Shown here: one piece after another, positions 25,371 through 33,642 of the stretch
Layout: each line of letters starts with the position of its first letter
Position numbering within the stretch: the stretch's first letter is position 1
NCBI GenBank assembly: GCA_963746805.1
Contig: CAVVCQ010000001.1
Location: 806,001 to 870,000 of the forward strand
DNA: 64,000 bases
DNA from: DATHTC01 sp963746805
GTDB lineage: Bacteria > Actinomycetota > Thermoleophilia > Gaiellales > Gaiellaceae
Direction: 5' to 3'
Notes under the pieces: generated by a model
What the model was told of the DNA's origin: nothing
Database searches by the model: none
What the model saw: the letters and a program-made list of their open reading frames with translations, nothing else
Program-made: the position numbers and the translations under genes

Positions 25371-26012
25371 ATGTCGCCGGCCGTCGATCGTTACGAGCTC
25401 GGCCCGATAGGGACGAACTGCTACGTCGTCCGTGCCGACGCCGACGCCACGGAGGCCGTCGTGGTCGATCCGGGCGCGGAGGCCGACCGGCTCCGCGCCG
25501 AGCTCGCGCAGAAGGGCCTGACCTGCGTGGCGATCCTCGTCACCCACACGCACTACGACCACATCGGCGGTGTCGCCGACCTCGCGGAGGCGACCGGGGC
25601 TCCGGTCTACGCCGCCGACGGCGAGGCGATGGTGCTCGAGCGGCCGCAGGACTTCTACGGCCCGCTCGGGGTCGACATCCGAGGCCGCCGCCCCGACGTC
25701 CGCCTGCAGGGGGACGAGACCCTCGACGTCGCCGGCCTCCGCTTCGAGACGATGCTCGTCCCGGGCCACTCGCCGGCGCACCTGTCGTTCCGCGTTGGCT
25801 CCGCGCTCTTCTCCGGCGACGTCCTCTTCGCGGGCTCGGTCGGGCGGGTCGACCTGCCGGGCGGGGACTGGGACGTGCTGCTGGCGTCGATCCGCGCGCT
25901 CACGGACGCGTACCCGCCCGAGACCGAGGTCTTCCCGGGCCACGGCGCATCGACGACGCTCGGCGCCGAGCTCGCAGGCAACCCGTTCCTCGCGGAGCTC
26001 CGCGCCTCGTGA
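25371..26012 (+). CDS. Metallo-beta-lactamase fold hydrolase (glyoxalase II-like)
   Basis: 213 residues with the metal-binding signature VTHTHYDHIGG, a later VPGHSPAHLSF histidine, FSGDVLFAGSVGR and FPGHGASTTLG. The N-terminal GPIGTNCYVV is typical of the glyoxalase II-like group that hydrolyses thioesters such as S-lactoyl conjugates. The same gene often precedes hisS in actinobacteria and firmicutes. Its stop overlaps the hisS GTG. Confidence 0.87.
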   Translation: MSPAVDRYELGPIGTNCYVVRADADATEAVVVDPGAEADRLRAELAQKGLTCVAILVTHTHYDHIGGVADLAEATGAPVYAADGEAMVLERPQDFYGPLGVDIRGRRPDVRLQGDETLDVAGLRFETMLVPGHSPAHLSFRVGSALFSGDVLFAGSVGRVDLPGGDWDVLLASIRALTDAYPPETEVFPGHGASTTLGAELAGNPFLAELRAS

Positions 26013-27250
26013 CCTCGTTCCAGGCGCCGCGCGGGACGCACGACGTCCTGCCGTCCAACCACGCGTGGTGGCGGCTCGTGCGCGAGCTGGAGGAGCTCGC
26101 CGCGCTCTACGGCTGGCGGCGGATCCAGACGCCGGGCTTCGAGGACACGGCGCTCTTCACGCGGACCTCCGGCGAGGGCTCCGATGTGGTCCACAAGGAG
26201 ATGTACACCTTCGCCGACCGGAGCAACCGCTCGCTCACGCTCCGGCCGGAGGGCACCGCGCCGATCGCGCGCGCGTACGTGGAGCACGGCCTGCACCGCG
26301 AGCCGCAGCCCGTCAAGGCCTACACGATCGCGCCGATGTACCGGTACGGCGCGCCGGGGCGCGGCCGATATCGCGAGCACTGGCAGTGGTCGGTCGAGGC
26401 GATGGGCTCGGCCGACCCCGCGATCGACGCGGAGCTCCTTCACCTCTACGTCGAGCTCCTGCGCCGAGTCGGGGTGACGGAGTGGGAGCTCCTGCTCAAC
26501 TCGATCGGTGACGAGCACTGCCGGCCGGCCTACGTGGAGCGCCTGAACGCCTGGCTCGATGCCCATCCCGAGGCGCTCGACGAGGACGCTCGGCACAAGC
26601 GCGCGACGAGCCCGCTCCAGGTCTTCGACGTGAAGAGCCCGGCCGTGCAGGCCGCGCTCGCCGACGCACCGACGATCGGCGAGTCGCTGTGCGACGCCTG
26701 CCGCGAGCACTTCGACGCCGTCAAGCGGCACCTCGACACGCTCGGTGTGCCCTACGTCGTCACGCCGACGCTCGTGCGCGGCCTCGACTACTACACGCGG
26801 ACGACGTTCGAGTTCGTCGGGCCCGACGAGAGCGCGAACTCGACCATCTGCGGCGGCGGGCGCTACGACGGCCTCGTCGAGCAGGTCGGCGGGCCGCCGA
26901 CGCCGGGGATCGGGTTCGGCGCAGGGCTCGAGCGCCTGCTGCTGGCGATCGAGCGCGAGACCGAGCCCGCGGCGCCCGAGCCGCTCGACGTCTTCGTCGT
27001 GGCCGAGCCGGACGCGGACCGGGGGACGATGGTCCGCCTCCTCGCCGCGCTTCGCGCGAGCGGGCACTCGGCCGACATGGACTACGCCGGCCGGTCGCGC
27101 AAGGGCCAGGACAAGCTCGCCCAGCGGCTGAGGCCCCGGGTCGTCGTGGTGGTGGGCTCGGCCGACGCCCGCATCGAGCGATGGGGCGAGCCCGCCGACT
27201 ACCCTGTGCCGCTCGATGACGTCGTCGACCGAGTCACCGACCACCTCTAG
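26009..27250 (+). CDS. hisS: Histidine--tRNA ligase
   Basis: 413 residues, class II synthetase. Motif 1 region FQAPRGTHDVLP, motif 2 TLRPEGTAPIARAYVEHG with APMYRYGAPGRGRYREHWQW, histidine-specific LVRGLDYYTRTTFEF and motif 3 GIGFGAGLERL. The C-terminal anticodon-binding domain runs from about residue 325. GTG start overlaps the upstream stop; the 3' end overlaps aspS by 35 bases. Confidence 0.97.
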   Translation: MTSFQAPRGTHDVLPSNHAWWRLVRELEELAALYGWRRIQTPGFEDTALFTRTSGEGSDVVHKEMYTFADRSNRSLTLRPEGTAPIARAYVEHGLHREPQPVKAYTIAPMYRYGAPGRGRYREHWQWSVEAMGSADPAIDAELLHLYVELLRRVGVTEWELLLNSIGDEHCRPAYVERLNAWLDAHPEALDEDARHKRATSPLQVFDVKSPAVQAALADAPTIGESLCDACREHFDAVKRHLDTLGVPYVVTPTLVRGLDYYTRTTFEFVGPDESANSTICGGGRYDGLVEQVGGPPTPGIGFGAGLERLLLAIERETEPAAPEPLDVFVVAEPDADRGTMVRLLAALRASGHSADMDYAGRSRKGQDKLAQRLRPRVVVVVGSADARIERWGEPADYPVPLDDVVDRVTDHL

Positions 27251-28985
27251 CTGGCGCGACCTCTACTGCGGGGACGTGCGTGCCGAGCACGTCGGGCGCC
27301 GCGTCACCGTCTCCGGCTGGGCCGACACGCGGCGCGACCACGGCGGCCTCGTCTTCATCGACCTCCGCGACCACACCGGGCTCCTCCAGCTCGTCGCCAA
27401 CCCGGAGCACGCCGCCGAGGCCGCGGCGACGGCGCACGAAGTCCGTAACGAATTCGTGCTGCGTGCCGAGGGAGAGATCGTCCCGCGCGCGCCCGAGGCG
27501 GTGAACCCGAGCCTGCCGACGGGCGAGGTCGAGCTCCGTCTCGACCGGCTCGAGATCGTCTCGCGCTCGACGCCGCTGCCCTTCCAGCTCGACGAGGAGA
27601 ACGTCGACGAGGTGCTGCGCCTGCGGTACCGCTGGCTCGACATGCGCCGCGGCCAGATGCAGCGCAACCTCCGGATCAACCACGTTGCCATCGCCGCGAT
27701 CCGGCGCACGATGGACGCGCTCGGGTTCGTCGATGTCTGGACGCCGAGCATGACGAAGGGAACGCCCGAGGGCGCCCGCGACTTCCTCGTGCCCGTCCGC
27801 CTCCAGCCCGGCAAGTTCTTCGCGCTCGCCCAGTCGCCGCAGCTCTTCAAGCAGCTCTGCATGATCGGCGGGCTCGACCGCTACTACCAGATCGCCACCT
27901 GCTGGCGGGACGAGGACCTCCGCGCCGACCGGCAGTTCGAGTTCCGGCAGCTCGACCTCGAGATGGCCTTCGTCGAGCGCGAGGACGTGCTGGAGGTGCT
28001 CGAGGAGTGCGTCACCGCCGCGTTCGAGGCGGCGGGCCGCGAGCCACCGCCGCTGCCGTTTCCGCGCATGTCGTACGCGGAGGCGATGGCGAAGTACGGC
28101 ACCGACAAGCCCGACCTCCGCTTCGGGCTCGAGATCCAGGACGCGACCGAGGTGACGCGCGGCTCCGAGTTCGGCGTCTTCGCGGGCGCCGAGAGGGTGC
28201 GGTTCCTCGTCGCGCCGAAGGCGTTCTCCCGGGCCGAGCTGACGCGGCTGGAGGAGATCGCGAAGGAATGGGGCGCCAAGGGTCTCGCCTACCTCGTGCA
28301 CGACGAGAGCGGAGAGGTGCGGTCGCCGATCGCCAAGTTCCTCTCCGAGCGCGAGCTCGAGGCGTTCGCGGCCGAGCCCGGGTCGACGGTGCTGTTCGCC
28401 GCCGCCGACGAGGCGACCGTGGCGCGCGTCCTCGGCGGGCTCCGCACGCACTTCGGGCGCGAGCTCGGGCTCGCCGAGGGCGCGGGCGACGCGTTCCACT
28501 GGGTCGTGGACTTCCCGCTGTTCGAGCGGGACGAGGAGTCCGGGCAGTGGACGTTCCTGCACCATCCGTTCACGGCGCCGGTGCCCGGCGACGAAGAGAA
28601 GGTGACGTCCGATCCCGGCGGCGCGCTCAGCCAGCACTACGACCTGATCTGGAACGGCTGGGAGCTCGGCTCGGGCTCGATCCGGATCCATCGCCCCGAG
28701 CTGCAGAGCGCGGTGTTCGCGACGATGGGCCTGTCGGAGGAGGAAGCGCGCGAGAAGTTCGGCTTCCTGCTCGACGCTCTCGCGATGGGCGCGCCGCCGC
28801 ACGGCGGCTTCGCCATGGGGATCGACCGCTTCGTCGCGCTGCTCGCGGGCGAGCCGAACATCCGCGAGGTGATCGCCTTCCCGAAGGTCTCGAGCGGCTC
28901 GGATCCGCTGTCCGGCGCGCCGACGGCGATGCCGGACGCGATTCTCGCCGACCTGGGAATCGCCGCCCGGACGCCGAATCCCTAA
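27216..28985 (+). CDS. aspS: Aspartate--tRNA ligase
   Basis: 589 residues, the bacterial-type AspRS with N-terminal OB anticodon domain (VSGWADTRRDHGGLVFIDLRD), class II motif 1/2 (RYRWLDMRRGQMQRNL, CWRDEDLRADRQFEFRQLD), a GAD insertion domain, and motif 3 GGFAMGIDRFVALLAG. No gatCAB genes are in the window, so whether it also charges tRNA-Asn cannot be told. ATG lies inside the end of hisS. Confidence 0.97.
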   Translation: MTSSTESPTTSSWRDLYCGDVRAEHVGRRVTVSGWADTRRDHGGLVFIDLRDHTGLLQLVANPEHAAEAAATAHEVRNEFVLRAEGEIVPRAPEAVNPSLPTGEVELRLDRLEIVSRSTPLPFQLDEENVDEVLRLRYRWLDMRRGQMQRNLRINHVAIAAIRRTMDALGFVDVWTPSMTKGTPEGARDFLVPVRLQPGKFFALAQSPQLFKQLCMIGGLDRYYQIATCWRDEDLRADRQFEFRQLDLEMAFVEREDVLEVLEECVTAAFEAAGREPPPLPFPRMSYAEAMAKYGTDKPDLRFGLEIQDATEVTRGSEFGVFAGAERVRFLVAPKAFSRAELTRLEEIAKEWGAKGLAYLVHDESGEVRSPIAKFLSERELEAFAAEPGSTVLFAAADEATVARVLGGLRTHFGRELGLAEGAGDAFHWVVDFPLFERDEESGQWTFLHHPFTAPVPGDEEKVTSDPGGALSQHYDLIWNGWELGSGSIRIHRPELQSAVFATMGLSEEEAREKFGFLLDALAMGAPPHGGFAMGIDRFVALLAGEPNIREVIAFPKVSSGSDPLSGAPTAMPDAILADLGIAARTPNP

Positions 28986-29067
28986 AGCGGCCCTGAAACC
29001 TTCCGATCCCTGAGTCATACTGTCTGTCCGCGCACGCGCGCGGTTCGCCGCAAGAGAGGATCCCCAC

Positions 29068-30132
29068 GTGTCGACACAGGAACCCGGCCTCCCCGCCGCG
29101 CCCGGCCTGACTGCGCTGCCTCGTCTCGAGGACCTGCCGCAGCTGCCCGGCGGCGGCTACGACCCCGAGCAGGTCCGGGAGGCGTTCGACGCGTTTCGCC
29201 GCCACTCGGCGCAGATGCAGGCGCAGCTCCGCGTGCTGCAGGCCGCCGGGCGCTCCGCGCACGTGGAGCCGACCGGCCACTCCGTGCGCATGGACGCGCT
29301 GCACCTCATCCGCGCGGCCGCGGAGTTCGCCGACACGCTCGAGCGCGACGCCCAGAACGCCGCGTCGGCGCAGCTCGGACGCACGGAGGAGGAGGTCTCG
29401 GCGCGGCAGCACGCCCTGCAGGACCACGAGGCCGAGGTCGAGCACTACCGCCAGGAGAGCGAGCGCCAGCGCGGCGAGATCCTGACCGCTGCCAAGGCCG
29501 AGGCGCGCGAGCTGCTCGCGAACGCGCACCGCGACGCGAGCCAGGAGCTCCGCGAGGCCGAGGTCGGCGGCAACCGCCTCCTCGAGCAGTCCCGCCATCA
29601 GGCGACGGAGCTCACGAACGCCGCCCGCGCCGAGGTCGAGCAGACGCTCGAGTGGGCTCGCGCCCAGGCCGGCGCCATCCTGCAGCGGGCGCAGCAGGGC
29701 GCCGAGCAGCTGCTTCGCGCGGCCGGGCTCGGCGAGCCCGCGCTGTCCGAGGTCGCGCAGACGATCGTGCGGTCGGCCCAGGCGTCGATGGGCGAGCCGC
29801 GGAGCTCGGCGCCGCCCGCGGCCGTGCCGCCCGTGTCGCCGGAGCCGTCTCGGCCGCTCACGCAGGAGCCGCCGCCCACGCCGGAGCCGCCGCCCGCGGC
29901 CACGTTCGCGGAGCCGGAGACGACGCAGGAGGAGCCACCGCTCGGAGGCCCCTCGCCGTTCGAGCGGACGGACGGGGAGCCGGAGGCCGAGGCGGCCGAC
30001 GAAGCCGTCGACGAGCCGCCCGCCGCGCCGCCCGTGTCGCCGCCGCCGCTGCCGCCCGTCTCGCCGGAGGCGCAGGCGACGGACGAGGGTGCGGACGACG
30101 AGGACGAGGGCGGGCCCGGCGAGCGCGGCTAG
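29068..30132 (+). CDS. DivIVA-like coiled-coil protein with Pro-rich tail
   Basis: 354 residues. Residues ~30-235 are a long coiled coil rich in Ala, Glu, Gln and Arg (SERQRGEILTAAKAEARELL and similar), recalling DivIVA/Wag31 or cell-division scaffold proteins; the final ~110 residues are Pro/Glu-rich and probably disordered. GTG is preceded by AGAGGA. It is followed 7 bases later by a membrane protein with a Glu/Pro repeat and then a double-psi barrel protein, so the three may work together at the envelope. Confidence 0.65.
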   Translation: MSTQEPGLPAAPGLTALPRLEDLPQLPGGGYDPEQVREAFDAFRRHSAQMQAQLRVLQAAGRSAHVEPTGHSVRMDALHLIRAAAEFADTLERDAQNAASAQLGRTEEEVSARQHALQDHEAEVEHYRQESERQRGEILTAAKAEARELLANAHRDASQELREAEVGGNRLLEQSRHQATELTNAARAEVEQTLEWARAQAGAILQRAQQGAEQLLRAAGLGEPALSEVAQTIVRSAQASMGEPRSSAPPAAVPPVSPEPSRPLTQEPPPTPEPPPAATFAEPETTQEEPPLGGPSPFERTDGEPEAEAADEAVDEPPAAPPVSPPPLPPVSPEAQATDEGADDEDEGGPGERG

Positions 30133-30139
30133 CGCGCTC

Positions 30140-30885
30140 GTGCTGCGCCGGACCCTCGGGCCCCGGTTCGTCCCGGAAGCCCTCTTCATCGTCGGTGTCG
30201 CGGTCCTCGCGGCTCTCCTCGAGCTGACGATTCCCGCCGCGATCGGCCTGACGCTCGCGGCCTGGCTGCTCGTCGCGGTCGCGGAGATCGCGTTCGCGCA
30301 CCCGCGACGCCGGTCGAGCGCGCTCCCGCCCGGGACCGTCGCGGCGGCCGAGCCGCCGGCGACCGCGGCGATCGTGCCGGTGGAGCCCGCGCCGGTCGAG
30401 ATCGCGCCTGCGGCGGTGCCCGTCGTGGAGCCGGAGGCAGAGGCCGAGCCGGAGGCGGAAGTCGAGCCCGAACCCGAGCCCGAAGCCGGAAGCCGGAACC
30501 GGAGCCGGCGCCTGCACCAGAACCGGAGCCGGAACCCGAGCCCGAACCGGAGCCGGAGCCGGAACCGGAACCGGAGCCCGAGCCGGCGCCCCCGCCGCTC
30601 GCCGTCGTCCCGGCCCCGGAGCCCGACCCCGATCCGGAACCGGAGCCCGAGCCCGAGCCCGAGCGGAACGTCGTCGAGCTGCGCCCGGCGGAGCCGCGCG
30701 AGTGGAACGTCTGGGAGCTCGAGCGCCGTGCCCGCGAGCGGGCCGGCGTCGACGCGGCCCGCGACCAGGAGTGGGGATTCCTGCTGCTCTACCTGCGGGA
30801 GTTCGCTTCGGCGGAGGGCACGCTCCCGCGGGACTTCGACCCGCTCGTCCGGGAGTCGTTCGGCGAGCTGATCGAGACCCCGTGA
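30140..30885 (+). CDS. Membrane protein with Glu-Pro repeat tract (one apparent frameshift)
   Basis: N-terminus with two hydrophobic segments (ALFIVGVAVLAALLE, AAIGLTLAAWLLVAVAEIAF), then a long low-complexity tract of alternating Glu/Pro, and a C-terminal part (EWNVWELERRARERAG, FLLLYLREFA) ending at TGA 30885. The start and end lie in different frames; the switch is within the repeat near 30490 and one indel explains it. Repeats of this kind are prone both to real slippage and to sequencing error. EP repeats occur in TonB-like and envelope-spanning proteins; function here unknown. Confidence 0.6.
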
Positions 30886-31304
30886 CCCCGGCGCTCGCGC
30901 AGCGGGAAGCGGCGCTCGCCGCGGTCGCCGTACTGGCACTCGTCGTCGCGCTCGCACTCGGCGCGGTGACGGGACGCGCCGAGGACGACGCCGCGGAGAC
31001 GGCGCCCGCGTCGGAGCCGGCCGGCGACTGGTACGTCGCGCTCGCCTCGCCCTACGCGTTCGAGCAGGGCGCGGAGCGGACCGCGTGCGGCATCGCGATC
31101 GGCCCGCGCACGATGGGCGTCTCGCACCCGGTGCTCCCGTGCGGCGCGAAGATCGTGCTCGAGTACGACGGCACCCGCGTCCTCACGCAGGTGATCGACC
31201 GGGGCCCGGACGTCCCCGGCCGCGAGTTCGACGTCAGCCGTCCGCTCGCCCAGCGGATCCACCTCCAGGGCATCCAGCAAGTGCGCTGGCAGTTCCCGCG
31301 CTGA
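30882..31304 (+). CDS. Secreted/anchored double-psi beta-barrel (RlpA-like, 3D) protein
   Basis: 140 residues: an N-terminal membrane anchor (ALAAVAVLALVVALALG), a short linker, then a small double-psi barrel with ACGIAIGPRTMGVSHP, LPCGAKIVLEY and VIDRGPDVPGREFDVSRPLA. The DRGP...D motif matches the RlpA/3D family, whose members bind or cleave peptidoglycan; the catalytic Asp appears present. GTG overlaps the preceding stop (GTGA). Confidence 0.75.
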   Translation: MTPALAQREAALAAVAVLALVVALALGAVTGRAEDDAAETAPASEPAGDWYVALASPYAFEQGAERTACGIAIGPRTMGVSHPVLPCGAKIVLEYDGTRVLTQVIDRGPDVPGREFDVSRPLAQRIHLQGIQQVRWQFPR

Positions 31305-31329
31305 CGAAGGCCCCGACCGCGAGTACACT
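31302..31329 (+). promoter_or_regulatory. Promoter of the 6S-like RNA (CTGACG-16-TACACT)
   Basis: CTGACG and TACACT are spaced by 16 bases; the expected start, 6-8 bases after TACACT, coincides with the first base of the closing stem of the RNA. Confidence 0.5.
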
Positions 31330-31334
31330 GCGAC

Positions 31335-31484
31335 TGCTCGACCCTGTGCGCGAGGCCGCGTACAACGTAGAACCAACGCTACGTGCTAGGGAGCCGGGTT
31401 CCGGAAGGGCAGTACCCGTCCGGCAAGGCGCCCACCTGGTGTTCCAGGTTCACGCACAACGCGGCCCGACGGCGGGGTGGAGCG
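31335..31484 (+). ncRNA. ssrS: Structured non-coding RNA, probably 6S RNA
   Basis: A ~150-base intergenic RNA-like unit. The ends pair (TGCTCGACCCTG with CGGGGTGGAGCG), a small hairpin CGTAG-AACCAAC-GCTACG sits in the likely open bubble, and the apical part is a long rod with CACCTGG-TGTT-CCAGGTTC. The closing stem, large internal bubble and rod fit 6S RNA, the RNA that mimics an open promoter and binds the housekeeping RNA polymerase. A promoter lies just in front. No protein frame is plausible here. The family assignment rests on shape and needs a covariance-model search. Confidence 0.5.
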
Positions 31485-31541
31485 TTTTCTTCGGTCGCCG
31501 GCGCGGGCTCTCCGCCCGCCTGGCGGCTACCTTGACAGGCA

Positions 31542-32801
31542 ATGCGTGAGCTGATCGGAGACTCGGCGCGCGGCACGGAGTTCGCGCTCGTCCGGCTCCG
31601 GGTCGACGGCGAACGGATCGTCGACGCCGACGCGGACGGCCTGGCGCACGACCTGCGCGGCCTGTCGCTGCTCGAGGCGGCCGCGGTCGGCGGCGAGACG
31701 CTGGCCGTGGACGCGCTCGCGAACGCGCTCGGCCCGGTCGTTCGCGCGAGCGCCGACCCCGGCCGGATCGCGGTGGCGATGAGCGGCGGCGTCGACTCGG
31801 CGGTCGCGCTCCTCGCCGCCGGCGCGGGAGCCGTCGGCGTGACGCTCCGTCTCTGGATCGACCCCGAGGGGCCGGACGTCGAGCGCGCCTGCTGCTCGCC
31901 GGAGGCCGTCATCGCGGCGCGGCGGACGTGCCACGAGCGGGGGCTGCCGCACGTGACGCTCGACCTCCGCGACGCGTTCCGGCGCGCGGTGGTCGAGCCG
32001 TTCGTTCGCGGCTACGCGCGCGGCGAGACGCCGAACCCGTGCACGCGCTGCAACGGCGGCTTCCGGTTCGCGCAGCTCCTCGCCTTCTCGCGCCGGATCG
32101 GCGCGTCCAGGCTCGCGACCGGCCATTACGCGCGAATCGTCGAGCACGAGGGACGGCTGCTGCTCGCGCGCGGTGCCGATCCGGACAAGGACCAGTCCTA
32201 CATGCTCGCCCGCCTCGACCCGCGCGTGCTCGACCGCGTCTGGTTCCCGCTCGGGGAGCAGACGAAGGCCGACACGCGGACGCAGGCGCTTGAAGCCGGG
32301 CTCGCGGCCGCCGGCCGCGCGGAGAGCCAGGAGGTCTGCTTCCTCGCCGGCGGCGACTACCGCGACTTCCTCGACCGGCGAGGGCTCGAGCCGAAGCCGG
32401 GCACGATCGTGGCCGAGGACGGGACGGCACTCGGCCGGCACGACGGGCTCTGGCGCTACACCCCGGGCCAGCGGAAGGGTCTGGGCATCTCGGCGGCCGA
32501 GCCGCTGTACGCGCTGCGGGCCGAGCCCAGGACGAACACGCTCGTGGTCGGGCCGCGGGGCTCGCTCGCGACCACGACCGTGACCGCGCGCGGGCGGCTG
32601 TTCGTGCCCGCGACCCGGGCGGACGCGACGCTTCGCCACCGCTCGCCGGCGCGCTCCGCGGACGTCGTCGCGACGAGCGGCGGGTTCCGCCTCCACCTCC
32701 ACGAGCCGGCCTTCGGCGTCGCTCGCGGGCAGGCCGCAGTTCTCTACGACGGCGACGTCGTGGTCGGGTCAGGCCTCGTCACGTCCGCGCGCGCTGACTA
32801 G
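31542..32801 (+). CDS. mnmA: tRNA-specific 2-thiouridylase with N-terminal extension
   Basis: 419 residues. The PP-loop MSGGVDSAV starts at residue 80 instead of about 10, so there are ~70 extra N-terminal residues; they look a little like an IscU/NifU scaffold fold (LVRLRVDGERIVDADADG, GGETLAVDALANALG). The catalytic cysteines are in NPCTRCNGG and SQEVCFLAGG. MnmA thiolates U34 of tRNA-Glu, -Gln and -Lys with sulfur from a cysteine desulfurase relay. ATG at 31542 is preceded by a short intergenic gap after the 6S-like RNA. Confidence 0.92.
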   Translation: MRELIGDSARGTEFALVRLRVDGERIVDADADGLAHDLRGLSLLEAAAVGGETLAVDALANALGPVVRASADPGRIAVAMSGGVDSAVALLAAGAGAVGVTLRLWIDPEGPDVERACCSPEAVIAARRTCHERGLPHVTLDLRDAFRRAVVEPFVRGYARGETPNPCTRCNGGFRFAQLLAFSRRIGASRLATGHYARIVEHEGRLLLARGADPDKDQSYMLARLDPRVLDRVWFPLGEQTKADTRTQALEAGLAAAGRAESQEVCFLAGGDYRDFLDRRGLEPKPGTIVAEDGTALGRHDGLWRYTPGQRKGLGISAAEPLYALRAEPRTNTLVVGPRGSLATTTVTARGRLFVPATRADATLRHRSPARSADVVATSGGFRLHLHEPAFGVARGQAAVLYDGDVVVGSGLVTSARAD

Positions 32802-32804
32802 GAT
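32799..32804 (+). promoter_or_regulatory. Putative -10 element (TAGGAT), leaderless
   Basis: Ends 8 bases before the ATG of the DUF948 gene; its first three bases are the stop codon of mnmA. Confidence 0.35.
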
Positions 32805-32812
32805 CGAGGCCC

Positions 32813-33277
32813 ATGACGACCCTTGCCTTCAGTGCGAGCGACGCCGCCTACGTCGCGCTTGCCGTCTTCCTCCTCGCCACGGGCCTCACGCTGGCCTACG
32901 CGTTCGTCCGCCTGGGCGGAACCCTCGGGCGCCTCTCGACGTTCATCAAGGGAACGCAGGACGAGATCCTCCCTGTGATCAACAAGGTCGGCGGCTCGCT
33001 CGACCGTGTGAACGCGCAACTCGACAAGGTGGACGTGATGACGGACAGCGCCGTGGACGCCGTGGACAGTGCCGATACCGCCGTCAGGGCGGTCAGCTTC
33101 GCGATCCAGCGACCGGTGACGAAGGTCGCCGGCCTGGCGTCAGGCGTCAGCCACGGGTTCGCCGACTTCCGCGTGCACCGCGACTTCCGCGGCGCCGTCG
33201 CGGCGGCCAAGACGGCCGCACGCCGGCGCGAAGAGGAGCTCGCCGAGGAGCTGCGGGAGGCAGGCCGCACGGTTTGA
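32813..33277 (+). CDS. DUF948 membrane-anchored protein
   Basis: 154 residues: one membrane helix (AYVALAVFLLATGLTLAYAF), then an amphipathic helical region with periodic Asn/Asp/Lys (INKVGGSLDRVNAQLDKVD) typical of DUF948 general-stress proteins. It is coupled to the next two genes by TTGA and GTGA overlaps, forming a three-gene operon with an anti-sigma-like protein and a sigma factor. Confidence 0.75.
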   Translation: MTTLAFSASDAAYVALAVFLLATGLTLAYAFVRLGGTLGRLSTFIKGTQDEILPVINKVGGSLDRVNAQLDKVDVMTDSAVDAVDSADTAVRAVSFAIQRPVTKVAGLASGVSHGFADFRVHRDFRGAVAAAKTAARRREEELAEELREAGRTV

Positions 33278-33642
33278 CGGACGAGATCCGGCTCACGCTT
33301 CCGCGCGACCGGGAGTTCTTCCGCATCGCGCACCTCGTCGTCGGCGGCCTCGCCGTCCGGCTCGATCTGACGCTCGAGCATCTCGAGGACCTGCAGCTCG
33401 CGATCGCCGGCCTGCTCGACGAGCACGACGTCGCCGAGGCGGTCACGATCGCCGTCCGGGTCGAGGGGGACCGCGTCACGACCCGGATCGGGCCCGTCGA
33501 CGGCGAGCGGCTCCGCGCGGAGCTCGGCCGGGACGAGCAGATGGGGCTCGGCCGCGTGCTCGCCACGGTGACGGACTCCGTGCACGTGGAGGGCGACGAG
33601 GTCGAGCTCGTCAAGACCGTGGACCGGGTCGGTCGGCCGTGA
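33274..33642 (+). CDS. RsbW-like anti-sigma/ATPase-fold protein lacking kinase residues
   Basis: 122 residues with the fold and order of SpoIIAB/RsbW proteins (N-terminal beta strands, helix HLEDLQLAIAGLLDE, C-terminal sheet) and the classic place directly before a SigB-type sigma gene. But the N-box, normally E-x-x-x-N, reads AIAGLLDEHD, and no G-box DxGxG is visible, so ATP binding and phosphorylation of an anti-anti-sigma factor look lost. It may still bind the sigma factor. TTG start overlaps the preceding stop. Confidence 0.6.
   Translation: MTDEIRLTLPRDREFFRIAHLVVGGLAVRLDLTLEHLEDLQLAIAGLLDEHDVAEAVTIAVRVEGDRVTTRIGPVDGERLRAELGRDEQMGLGRVLATVTDSVHVEGDEVELVKTVDRVGRP

Noticed and set aside
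30480..30670. CRISPR-like or tandem DNA repeat
   Set aside because: The repetition comes from alternating Glu/Pro codons, with no fixed repeat-spacer units.
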